Positions 52,832-60,714 of a stretch of 64,000 nucleotides of DNA are shown here, one piece after another. Location of the stretch: NCBI GenBank assembly GCA_023426545.1, contig JAFAAN010000010.1:1-64000 (forward strand), written 5' to 3'. Every line of letters starts with the position of its first letter. Position 1 is the stretch's first letter. The position numbers and the translations under genes are program-made. The DNA is from Pseudomonadota bacterium. Lineage in GTDB: Bacteria > Myxococcota > Myxococcia > Myxococcales > Myxococcaceae. Under the pieces are notes generated by a model. It searched no databases. It saw only the letters and a program-made list of their open reading frames with translations, and had not been told where the DNA came from.

Positions 52832-53620
52832 ATGACGTCTCGAACCAGTGATGATGAAGCATCGTTCGAGGAACTGCTCCAGCGGGCACGAAACGGCGAG
52901 CTCGCCGCGATGGATGCACTGTTTCGCCGGAGCTGGAAGGCGTTGGAATGGCATGCGTCCAAGAGCCCCGCGCTGGGGCTCCAGGGGGCCCTGCGTCCAT
53001 CGGACATCTTCCAGCAATCCGCGCTGCGTGCCTTCGAGAAGCTGGCGTCCTTCCGCGGCCAGACCGAGGGGGAATGGTTCGCCTGGCTCAAGCAGGTCGT
53101 CTTCACGCAGTCCATGGACGTCGTCCGCGAGGATGCGAGAGAGTCGAAGTACGTCCCCGGGGGCATGATAGCCGCGGGAGAGGAGTCTGAGGCCGTTCCC
53201 TCTCAGGAGCGGACACCGAGCCAGGTCACTGCCCAGTACGAGGATTGGCGACGACTGTTGTCGAAGTTCGCGCTCCTGACATCAGAGCAGCGGGAGGCTT
53301 TCTCGCTCTGTTGGTTGGAGGAACTCACCGTTGAAGAGGCCGCGCGGCGGATGGGGAAGTCGCATGCCGCCGTGTCATCGCTGCTGCAACGGGGCATGAG
53401 CACGCTGCGGCGGCAGATGCAGGGAGAGGAGCGTCCCAGCCAGGAGGACGCCGATGCAAGCGCCGCGTTGGCGGCGTATTTTCGCAGAAGGGACGCGGGA
53501 GCGTCTCTGGATGTGGACGCCTTCATCGCGGAGTACCCGTCATGCGCCAGCCAGCTGCGGGAAGCCTTGGACTGGGTGACGCGGCTGCGTGCGCTCAAGC
53601 CCGCCTCCCATTCTGGCTGA
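52832..53620 (+). CDS. Sigma-70-like factor with kinase-associated C-terminal segment
   Basis: 262 residues. Region 2 is present (L-A-A-M-D-A-L-F-R-R, R-P-S-D-I-F-Q-Q-S-A-L-R-A-F-E) and region 4 HTH (L-T-V-E-E-A-A-R-R-M-G-K-S-H-A-A-V-S-S-L-L-Q). After region 4 there is an extra ~60-residue tail with V-D-A-F-I-A-E-Y-P-S-C-A-S-Q-L-R-E-A-L, a motif that in related bacteria usually precedes Ser/Thr kinase domains. A kinase gene starts just 12 bases after its stop. This suggests a split sigma-kinase arrangement (inference). AGAGAGGGGG precedes ATG 52832; 20 bp after the large kinase gene. Confidence 0.8.
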   Translation: MTSRTSDDEASFEELLQRARNGELAAMDALFRRSWKALEWHASKSPALGLQGALRPSDIFQQSALRAFEKLASFRGQTEGEWFAWLKQVVFTQSMDVVREDARESKYVPGGMIAAGEESEAVPSQERTPSQVTAQYEDWRRLLSKFALLTSEQREAFSLCWLEELTVEEAARRMGKSHAAVSSLLQRGMSTLRRQMQGEERPSQEDADASAALAAYFRRRDAGASLDVDAFIAEYPSCASQLREALDWVTRLRALKPASHSG

Positions 53621-53632
53621 GGCACGACCGGC

Positions 53633-54481
53633 ATGTTGCCTCAAGGGACCCAGGCTGGGGAGTACCGCATCGGACGCCGGGTCGCGGTGGGCGCGATGAG
53701 CGATGTCTATGAAGGCCGCGATGCGAGTGGGGGGCCCGTCGCCATCAAGGTGCTCGCGGCCCGATGGGGCGTTCATGCGGAGATGGTGGCTCGTTTCCTC
53801 CAGGAGGCCCAGTCGCTGCTGGCCTTGAGGCACGTGCATCTGGTGCGGGCGCTGGCGTTCGGTCTCATCGAGGAGAAGCACCCCTATCTCGCCCTGGAGT
53901 GGCTACCGAGGGACCTGGACCAGGGGCTCGCCGATGCGGGCGGCCGTTTCGCGCCTCCTGACTGCACACGCATCGTCCACCAGCTTGCGGAGGTATTGTC
54001 CCTGCTTCATGCAAGAGGATGGGTTCATCGAGACCTGAAGCCGGCCAACGTGCTGCTGGCCTGTGACACACCGGGTTCGATGGACGTCCGGCTGTCGGAC
54101 CTCGGGCTCGCCAAGCGGGTGGCGGAACCGGCGGAGACGGCCTCCGGCTTGCCGCTGTCGACCGCGGAAGAAGCCTTGCTGGGAAGCCGGCACTACATGG
54201 CGCCGGAGCAGTGGGTGAGCGCCAAGCGGGTGGGGCCGGAGGTGGATGTCTATGCCCTGGGGGTCCTCTGGTTCCAGATGCTGGCGGGCAGGCTGCCATT
54301 CTCCGGCGAGGCCGAGCACGAGCTGATGTTCCAGCACGTGATGGAGCCGCCTCCCATGCGGTGGCTCGAAGGTGTGGCATCCGAGCCTACCCGCGCGATG
54401 GTCGCGCAGATGCTCGATAAGGTGGCGGGACGGCGTCCCCCCTTGTCAGACGTGCTCGCGCTGACCTCCGGCGTGGGCTGA
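53633..54481 (+). CDS. Small serine/threonine protein kinase
   Basis: 282 residues, kinase domain only. Motifs: R-V-A-V-G-A-M-S-D-V-Y (Gly-loop, with Ala where the usual third Gly is), V-A-I-K-V-L (Lys), H-R-D-L-K-P-A-N, and S-D-L-G-L-A-K in place of D-F-G. A-P-E-Q is present. The DLG variant is tolerated in many active kinases. No sensor or membrane domain. Located between the sigma factor and the CD-NTase genes in the same direction, and may phosphorylate the sigma factor (inference). Confidence 0.85.
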   Translation: MLPQGTQAGEYRIGRRVAVGAMSDVYEGRDASGGPVAIKVLAARWGVHAEMVARFLQEAQSLLALRHVHLVRALAFGLIEEKHPYLALEWLPRDLDQGLADAGGRFAPPDCTRIVHQLAEVLSLLHARGWVHRDLKPANVLLACDTPGSMDVRLSDLGLAKRVAEPAETASGLPLSTAEEALLGSRHYMAPEQWVSAKRVGPEVDVYALGVLWFQMLAGRLPFSGEAEHELMFQHVMEPPPMRWLEGVASEPTRAMVAQMLDKVAGRRPPLSDVLALTSGVG

Positions 54482-54571
54482 GCCGCGTCGTTCCTCCTGA
54501 AAGTGTGACGGCCGCGATGCCTTTCTCGCGCCGGGAGCGTCCTCTGGGGAGACGGAACAGGAGGCGCCATC

Positions 54572-55435
54572 ATGATGAGCGTGGGTGAGGCACTGGAGCG
54601 GTTCATCAGTTCGTTGGAGCTGACGGAGGGACAGCGGGACGAGGTCAGCGGGCAGCACACGCGGGTCCGCGAGGAGCTGAGCCGGAGGCTGAGCGGTTGC
54701 GAGATGTCCTTTCTATCCGGCTCATACAGTCGAAGCACCGCCATCCGGCCGCTGCATGACATCGACATCTTCACGGTGGTGGGCCGGGTGGCGTCCACGC
54801 CGCCGGAGACGCCGGATGCGGCGCTCAAGCGGGTTCGTCAGGCGCTCCATGCGGCCTGGCCGAACAAGGAGCTGCCCATCCTCCAGCAGCACTCGGTGCA
54901 CCTGGAGTTCTCCACGTCAGGCATCGAGTTCGATGTGGTGCCCGCGTACCAGCATCCCTCTCAGGACATCTTCCTCATCCCTGAGCGGAACACGGGGCGG
55001 TGGGTTCGTACCAACCCGCGGATTCACAAGGAACTGAGCACCGCGGCGAATGAGCGGGCAGGCAAGAAGCTCAAGCCACTCATCAAGGCCGTGAAGCACT
55101 GGAATCGCAAGCAGGTCTCCAGTCCTCTGGGGTCGTTCCACCTGGAGGTGATGAGCTACGAGGCGTTCTCCCAGGCACCCGCCGGATACCTGGAGGGACT
55201 CCAGACGCTCTTCGGCTTCCTGGAGAGCCGGGTGGACAAGACGGTTCGAGACCCCGCCGGTCTGGGAGCGGACGTAGACGCACGGATGACCCCAGGGGAA
55301 CGACAGGCCGCGCACAACATGCTCCAGGGAGCGGCCAGGGAGGTGCAGCTTGCGCTGAGTGAGCGTGACGCACGCCTGGAGCAAGCCCACCTCCGGCTCC
55401 GGAAGCTCTTCGGCGAGGAATACCGGTACCGCTGA
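54572..55435 (+). CDS. CD-NTase (cyclic-oligonucleotide synthase, SMODS-type)
   Basis: 287 residues. The nucleotidyltransferase core is recognisable: G50-S51-Y-S-R-S-T-A-I-R-P-L-H-D63-I-D65 gives the G-S motif and first two catalytic Asp, and the third Asp is D121 in I-E-F-D-V-V-P-A-Y. This is the cGAS/DncV-like family that makes cyclic di- or trinucleotides in CBASS anti-phage immunity. The helical C-terminal part (P-L-I-K-A-V-K-H-W-N-R) is the usual OAS-type substrate-holding domain. All catalytic residues are intact, so it is predicted active. ACAGGAGGCG precedes the start. 96 bp before the SAVED gene; no cap2/cap3 accessory genes are present, as in simple CBASS operons. Product identity cannot be read from sequence. 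Confidence 0.85.
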   Translation: MMSVGEALERFISSLELTEGQRDEVSGQHTRVREELSRRLSGCEMSFLSGSYSRSTAIRPLHDIDIFTVVGRVASTPPETPDAALKRVRQALHAAWPNKELPILQQHSVHLEFSTSGIEFDVVPAYQHPSQDIFLIPERNTGRWVRTNPRIHKELSTAANERAGKKLKPLIKAVKHWNRKQVSSPLGSFHLEVMSYEAFSQAPAGYLEGLQTLFGFLESRVDKTVRDPAGLGADVDARMTPGERQAAHNMLQGAAREVQLALSERDARLEQAHLRLRKLFGEEYRYR

Positions 55436-55531
55436 GGCCAGCCGCGGAGGGAGCTGAAAAGTGAATGGCACTGCGATGGGGATTGCATCGTTCTCGCGTC
55501 CTTTCTCTTGAGGCCCCTTTCAGGAGAGGAC

Positions 55532-57361
55532 ATGCGAAGCGAGGACATCCCCATCACCCCGAGGACCCGCGCGCTCATCGTGCGCTATGAGCAGGACCGG
55601 CCCGTCGTCGAGGCCGCTGCGCGGGACACCCTGATTCGGTACGGCTTGGAGGGAGACCGTGATGTGGTCTCCATCGTCCTGCACCCGCATGACCCGGCCC
55701 GGGTCGCACGGAACCTCCCGGAGCAAGACTGGAGCGAGGCCTTCAGCGAGCACGAGCGCTTCGCGGCGGCGCTGCTGAAGCGGGAGGCGGAGCTGCATAT
55801 CGACCACCTTCCCGTTCATCTCTTCGGCTGCGCACCCCTGGCGCTGATGCTCGAGCTGGCGTCGCGGCTGCCGCGACGGCCTGTCTGCGTCTATCAGCAG
55901 GCGCCGGATGGTTCCTGGTCGCTGGGGTATGACCGGATGGCCACGCCAGCGGTGGAGGACTTCTTCCAGGTGGAAGGGCTGCCTTCCAGTCGCCAGGGCG
56001 GAAGGGGCCATGTCCTGCTCGTCGTCGAGGTGACGCGCGCCATTCGGGACAATGTCCGTTCGAAGGTCGCGGCGTGGCTGCCCGACGCTTCCATCCTGAC
56101 GACGGTCTGCCTCCGCCCCGTGGCGGGGCCGTCTCCCTCGGTGGTCCAGAATCCGGGACAGGTGGCGCGCGCGGTGGTGCAGTTCCGGGAAGTGCTCGAC
56201 AAGCTGCATGAGCGGCTGGAGGGGGCCGAGTCAGTGGTCCTGGCCATCGACGCGCCCGTCAGCTTCGCCGCGGCGCTGGGCACGGTCGTCAACCCGACCA
56301 CGCAGCATCCCCTGACGCTTCTCCACTTCAACGCGGACCGACAGGTCTACGACCGGGTCCACGTCATCCGTGCCCGTCGCGCCGTAGTGCGACGGGTCCC
56401 CTCCGCGGACGACAAGCTCAACGCCACGCGGGTGCTTCGGGAGGTGCAGCGGGTCCATCAAGAGTTGGTTGCCTGGCTCAAGGAGCCCGAGCAGCGGCCC
56501 TTGGTCGAGCACATCGACGGGCAGGCCTACCTGCGCAGTGAAATCGAGGACGACCCCGCCTTCGAGCCCACGCCGCTCTTTCGGCATGGGGCGGGGAAGT
56601 GGAAGCTCGACTGGGAGCTGTTGCTGGGATTGGGGGCGCTGCGTGAACGGCTCCAGTCGCAGGAGGACTGGAAGGAGTGCCTGCGGCTGTTCCTCATCCA
56701 TGAGGCCTTCCACGTCCGCCAGGGAGGGCTGAGCTCGTACAACTACCGGGGTATCGGCAGGACCGGCTTCGTCCTGGAGGCCGCGGACTACGACGCGGAC
56801 GCCGTGGGGGTCGAAGTGGCGCTGGCCTGGCGCAAGGCCAAGCAGGGCGGCACCGTGAAGGACGTGGGGCAGGTGAAGACGCTCGAGTCCATCGTCTGGA
56901 ACTCGCTGGAGATTCTGCGGGTCTTCGAGCCCGAGCGCCCCGTGCGGGAGCTCGCCGAGCGGAGGTTGCGCCGCTACCTCATCTGGCTCTTCCATGCGTG
57001 CCGGTTCTCGGTGCTCGCGTCGCGCGCTCCGGACGCGGAGGTGCGGGACGAGCTGGAGCGGGTGACGGTGGAGCTGGTGGGGCTCCCGGCTTTCCGTGAT
57101 CCGCATGAGAGCTACTTCCAGCAGCGCGTCCGGCTGTCACTGGAGGACTCGCGCGAGGAGGTGATGCTGGCGCTCTACTTCCGGCACCGGCTGGTTCGCA
57201 TGGACAACCACCGCGCCTGGGTGGAGGACCTGCTCCTGGCGCTCCGGGATTGGGAAGCGTCTCCCCGCGAGGAGACGCAGGAGCGCGTTCGGCTGCTGTT
57301 CGAGCGCCTCTTCGAACGGCACCCGGAGTTGCTCGCCACGCGGCAGCCCGGCGCGCGGTAA
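55532..57361 (+). CDS. SAVED-domain protein fused to putative HExxH zinc metallopeptidase
   Basis: 609 residues from ATG 55532 (AGGAGAGGAC before it). Residues ~60-290 look like a SAVED cyclic-nucleotide sensor: two matching halves each carry the CARF-like pattern, H-L-P-V-H-L-F-G-C-A-P-L-A-L-M (from ~93) and V-V-L-A-I-D-A-P-V-S-F-A-A-A-L-G (from ~235), with V-L-L-V-V-E-V-T between. After a charged linker, H390-E391-A-F-H394 forms an HExxH zinc motif, and D-Y-D-A-D-A (D419/D421/D423) 25-30 residues on can supply a third ligand, as in EADxxA-type metallopeptidases. The rest is helical with no membrane segment. Following the CD-NTase, it is most simply a CBASS effector in which a cyclic nucleotide switches on proteolysis. 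SAVED assignment is by pattern, without a search. Confidence 0.72.
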   Translation: MRSEDIPITPRTRALIVRYEQDRPVVEAAARDTLIRYGLEGDRDVVSIVLHPHDPARVARNLPEQDWSEAFSEHERFAAALLKREAELHIDHLPVHLFGCAPLALMLELASRLPRRPVCVYQQAPDGSWSLGYDRMATPAVEDFFQVEGLPSSRQGGRGHVLLVVEVTRAIRDNVRSKVAAWLPDASILTTVCLRPVAGPSPSVVQNPGQVARAVVQFREVLDKLHERLEGAESVVLAIDAPVSFAAALGTVVNPTTQHPLTLLHFNADRQVYDRVHVIRARRAVVRRVPSADDKLNATRVLREVQRVHQELVAWLKEPEQRPLVEHIDGQAYLRSEIEDDPAFEPTPLFRHGAGKWKLDWELLLGLGALRERLQSQEDWKECLRLFLIHEAFHVRQGGLSSYNYRGIGRTGFVLEAADYDADAVGVEVALAWRKAKQGGTVKDVGQVKTLESIVWNSLEILRVFEPERPVRELAERRLRRYLIWLFHACRFSVLASRAPDAEVRDELERVTVELVGLPAFRDPHESYFQQRVRLSLEDSREEVMLALYFRHRLVRMDNHRAWVEDLLLALRDWEASPREETQERVRLLFERLFERHPELLATRQPGAR

Positions 57362-57376
57362 CGGCGCTCCCGGAAG

Positions 57377-57405
57377 GCCCGGTGGGGGGCTGGTGCTCAC
57401 CGGGC
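57377..57405 (+). terminator. Hairpin between SAVED-peptidase gene and cmr1
   Basis: GCCCGGTG and CACCGGGC form a perfect 8-bp stem with a 13-base loop, 16 bases after the SAVED gene stop and 54 bases before cmr1. It could end or attenuate transcription coming from the CD-NTase/SAVED pair, making cmr1-cmr6 a separate unit. Confidence 0.5.
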
Positions 57406-57458
57406 GTGCTCACACATCTCGTTCACGCTGTTGCACGACCTCCTGACAAGGGAGCGCC

Positions 57459-58934
57459 ATGTCCCCGTTGGACCTGCCTGAACCCCCTTCCTTCGAAGCC
57501 AGTTGGCTGCGCCGCCGCTCCGCCTCGGCGCCGCGGCTGGAGTCCTTCACGTTGGCCCTGAAGACCGTCACGCCCATCCTGGGCGGCGGGCCCGTGGCGC
57601 GAAGCCTCGAGCTCCCCACCGTGGACATCATCCGGGTCCCCTCCCTGCGCGGGCAGCTGCGCTTCTGGTGGCGCGCGCTCTATGGCCATGCCTATGTCGC
57701 GCGGGGCTCCGCGGGTGCGGAGGAACTGGCGCGCCTGGAGCGTCGGCTCTGGGGGGGAATGGGACGGGCGGGGAAGACGTCGGACGACGACGCGCATGCC
57801 AGGCGCTCGCAGGTGGAAATCCGGGTGACGGAGGTCCATCCCGCTGGAGAGGACAGGGGGAAGATCGACCTCGGCGCCCCGCCCGCCTATGCGCTGTGGC
57901 CTGCTCGCAACGGGAAGCACGAAGAAGACGTGCCTCGCTGGAAGCCAGGGCTCCGCTTCACGCTGGAAGTCCTGGCCCCAGAGGGGGAGGCCCTGGCTCA
58001 GGTTCGCAACGCGGTGCGAGCCTGGATTCTGTTCGGCGGTTATGGCTCACGCGGACGGCGCGGCTGTGGCTCGGTGTGTCTGGAGCGCTTGTCGCCGGAC
58101 ATCCACCAATGGCTCCCGGCCTCGGCGGACCGGGCCTCGCTGCGGCGACTCTTCGAGGGCGTTCCGCTCTTCTCCCCCGAGCTGGCGGAGCACGCATGTG
58201 ACATGCCCTTGCTCAGGGGGGCGCAGCTCTTCCGGGGAGATTCGGGCGCGGCACGGCACGACGGCGAGAAGGCCTGGCTGACCGCGCTCGGATGGCTGCG
58301 CGACTTTCGTCAGGGCACGCAGCCAGCGTCCTCTGGAAATGCCGAGCAGGTGGGGGTGGCGAGAAATCCTGGCGAGGGAGGGCGTGCGGGCCGTTCCAAC
58401 TGGCCCGAGGCCGACAAGATTCGCCGCTTCGCGCGGGCATCCCGTCAGGGCCAGCGGACAGGCAATGCCTATCCAGAAGTCCACGCGCCACGGCGGCAGC
58501 ACTCGGCGCCCCCGGCCTGGCCGCGTTCTGGGTTTGGCCTCCCTATTGTCTTTCATTTCCAGCCGAAGCGGCGCGAGGGGGGCGATTACTCCCCGAGGGA
58601 GCCCGAGGACGTCCAGCTCCAGTGGGAGCGAAAGGTGGGCAACCGGTGGGAGACGATGGACCGGCTCGCGTCGCCGCTCATCGTCAAGGCCATGCCGCTC
58701 GCGGATGGGCGCTTCGAGCCCATCGCGCTGTGGCTGGAGCGGGGAACGCCCAGCGGCGGTCAGGTTGTCATGAAGCAGTTCAAGGCGTCTGTCCCGCACA
58801 CGCGCGTGCCCTTCGAGCGCGCGTTTCGCGCCAGCGATGACCAGCCCCTCTTCAAGTCACTCCAGCGCGCGGACAACCTCCGTGACGCCTTCTTCATGTG
58901 GCTGAAGGAAACCCGCAGGGCCCAGGAGGCGTGA
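57459..58934 (+). CDS. cmr1: Type III-B CRISPR RAMP protein Cmr1
   Basis: 491 residues. Cmr1 sits at the target-end (3' side of crRNA) of the Cmr complex. The opening RAMP signature is clear: T-P-I-L-G-G-G with I-I-R-V-P-S-L-R-G-Q-L-R-F-W-W-R-A-L. A Gly-rich loop follows (F-G-G-Y-G-S-R-G-R-R-G-C-G-S), and a second RAMP-like half lies near residue 360. AAGGGAG precedes ATG 57459. First gene of an operon in the order cmr1-2-3-4-5-6. It starts 97 bp after the SAVED-peptidase gene. Confidence 0.93.
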   Translation: MSPLDLPEPPSFEASWLRRRSASAPRLESFTLALKTVTPILGGGPVARSLELPTVDIIRVPSLRGQLRFWWRALYGHAYVARGSAGAEELARLERRLWGGMGRAGKTSDDDAHARRSQVEIRVTEVHPAGEDRGKIDLGAPPAYALWPARNGKHEEDVPRWKPGLRFTLEVLAPEGEALAQVRNAVRAWILFGGYGSRGRRGCGSVCLERLSPDIHQWLPASADRASLRRLFEGVPLFSPELAEHACDMPLLRGAQLFRGDSGAARHDGEKAWLTALGWLRDFRQGTQPASSGNAEQVGVARNPGEGGRAGRSNWPEADKIRRFARASRQGQRTGNAYPEVHAPRRQHSAPPAWPRSGFGLPIVFHFQPKRREGGDYSPREPEDVQLQWERKVGNRWETMDRLASPLIVKAMPLADGRFEPIALWLERGTPSGGQVVMKQFKASVPHTRVPFERAFRASDDQPLFKSLQRADNLRDAFFMWLKETRRAQEA

Positions 58935-58938
58935 GCCC

Positions 58939-60714
58939 ATGAAACACGTCATCGTTCTCAAGGTGGGCCCGGTGCAGGGCTACATCGCGCAGGCCCGCCG
59001 CACGCGGGACCTCTGGTACGGCAGCCAGCTTCTCTCGAAGCTCGCCCGGTCCATGGCGCGCGCCCTCACGGAGTCCGGGGCCACGCTCATCTTCCCTCAC
59101 CCAGACCAGGTGAGTGATGCGAGCACCGGGGTGGCGAACAAGGTCGTCGCGTGGGTGGAGGACGCGCCGGAGCAGGTGGCCCGGCGCGCCAGGGGCGCGG
59201 CGAAGGCGCTGCTGCGGGCGGAGTGGCGGCGCGTCTCCGCGAAGTGTGGGGCCATCCTCATCCCAGGCGTGGAGGCGCTGGCCGAGGAGCAGCTCGACTC
59301 CTTCCTGGAGTTCCATGCCGCGTGGGCCCCCATCCAGGACCGTCCCGAGGGCTACGCCACGGCCTTGCGCGAGGCCGAGCACAGCCTGGAGGCCCGCCGC
59401 GGCCTGCGCGAGTTCACGCCATGGCGGCAGTCCCCCCCGGAGGGCACGCACAAGTCGAGCCTCGACGGCGCGCGTCCATCCGTGCTTCGCCGCGACCGGG
59501 AGCAGGGCCACCTCTGGCGCCACCTCCGCATCGGCCTGCGCGAGGAGCTGGATGTGCTCGGCCTGCTCAAGCGCGCTGGGGACAGGCCCGGCCAGTTCGT
59601 CCCGGTGCCATCCATCGGGCTGGCGGCGTGGCTGCAGGCTGCCAGCGAGCGGCACCCGGACCTCCTCGGCGGACTCAAGGCGCAGTGCGAGGCTCGCTCC
59701 TTCCAGTCCGTGAGCACGAGGTCGCGGCCCTGGGTGGAGGCGTTCCCCTACGACGGCCAGTTACTGCTCCCCGAGCGCTGGCAGCCGTACTTCGAGGAGT
59801 ACGCCATCCCCGAGGCCCGTCAGGCCGCCGCCCGCTTCGGGCGCGACTTCGTGGAGCCGCTGCGTCAGGCCATGGGCACGGAGCCCTTTCCCTATGTGGC
59901 CTGCCTGGTGGCGGACGGAGACCGGATGGGCCGCGCGCTGGAGCAGCTCGCGAAGCGGCCCGACGGAGAACGAGCGCACCAGCGCGTTTCTCAGGCGCTC
60001 GCGGGCTTCACCCAGGTGGCGAAGCGCATCGTCGAGGTGGAACACCGGGGCGTGCTCGTCTACGCGGGCGGGGACGACGTGCTCGCCTTCGTCACGCCCA
60101 TGGAGGCGCCCGTGTGCGCCCGGGCGCTGGCCGTCGCTTTCCGCGCCAGGCTGGTGGAGGCGCTCGCGGATACGGGCGCGGACGTGCCCACGCTCTCGGT
60201 GGGGCTGGGCGTTGGCCACGTCCTGGAGAGCCTGGGCGAGCTGCTGGCCCTGGGGCGCCGCGCGGAGGTCGAGGCGAAGAAGGCGGGCCGGGACGCGTTG
60301 GCCATCCTCGTGGCGAAGCACGCCGGCAGGGAGCGGCTGTGGACGGCGCGCTGGCGCGACAACCCCGTGGAGCAACTGGAGACGGACATGTCGCTGCTCA
60401 CGCGGGACACGTCGCCGCTCCCGCTGGGCAAGGTTCACGAGGTGGCGGCCCTCGCGCGCAGCTTCCCTGCGGGCGCTGCCGCCGCGCCCGCGCTGGCCGA
60501 CCTGCTGCGGGACGAGGCGGGGCGCATCCTCGCCCGGGCGGAGGCAGGCCGCGCGCCCACGCCGCTCACCCCGGCGGAGGTAGGGCTCGAGCTGACCTCG
60601 GCCACGGCGCCCCAGGTGGCCCTGGAGCGCTGGGCGTCGCGGCTGTTGGTCGCTGACACCTTCGCTCGCGCCGGGCGCGGGCTCGCTTCAGCCAAGGAAA
60701 AGGGAGGCGTGTGA
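58939..60714 (+). CDS. cmr2: Cas10/Cmr2, cyclase subunit without HD domain
   Basis: 591 residues, large subunit of the type III-B complex. It starts directly in the first Palm-like domain (V-G-P-V-Q-G-Y-I-A-Q-A-R-R-T-R-D-L-W-Y-G-S) at residue 9, so the usual N-terminal HD DNase domain is absent. The second Palm domain contains Y-A-G377-G378-D379-D380 (GGDD), the catalytic site that makes cyclic oligoadenylate. Thus predicted to signal but not cut DNA. The zinc-finger CxxC pairs often seen in Cas10 are not evident. The stop overlaps cmr3 (TGATG); it begins 4 bases after cmr1. Confidence 0.92.
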   Translation: MKHVIVLKVGPVQGYIAQARRTRDLWYGSQLLSKLARSMARALTESGATLIFPHPDQVSDASTGVANKVVAWVEDAPEQVARRARGAAKALLRAEWRRVSAKCGAILIPGVEALAEEQLDSFLEFHAAWAPIQDRPEGYATALREAEHSLEARRGLREFTPWRQSPPEGTHKSSLDGARPSVLRRDREQGHLWRHLRIGLREELDVLGLLKRAGDRPGQFVPVPSIGLAAWLQAASERHPDLLGGLKAQCEARSFQSVSTRSRPWVEAFPYDGQLLLPERWQPYFEEYAIPEARQAAARFGRDFVEPLRQAMGTEPFPYVACLVADGDRMGRALEQLAKRPDGERAHQRVSQALAGFTQVAKRIVEVEHRGVLVYAGGDDVLAFVTPMEAPVCARALAVAFRARLVEALADTGADVPTLSVGLGVGHVLESLGELLALGRRAEVEAKKAGRDALAILVAKHAGRERLWTARWRDNPVEQLETDMSLLTRDTSPLPLGKVHEVAALARSFPAGAAAAPALADLLRDEAGRILARAEAGRAPTPLTPAEVGLELTSATAPQVALERWASRLLVADTFARAGRGLASAKEKGGV

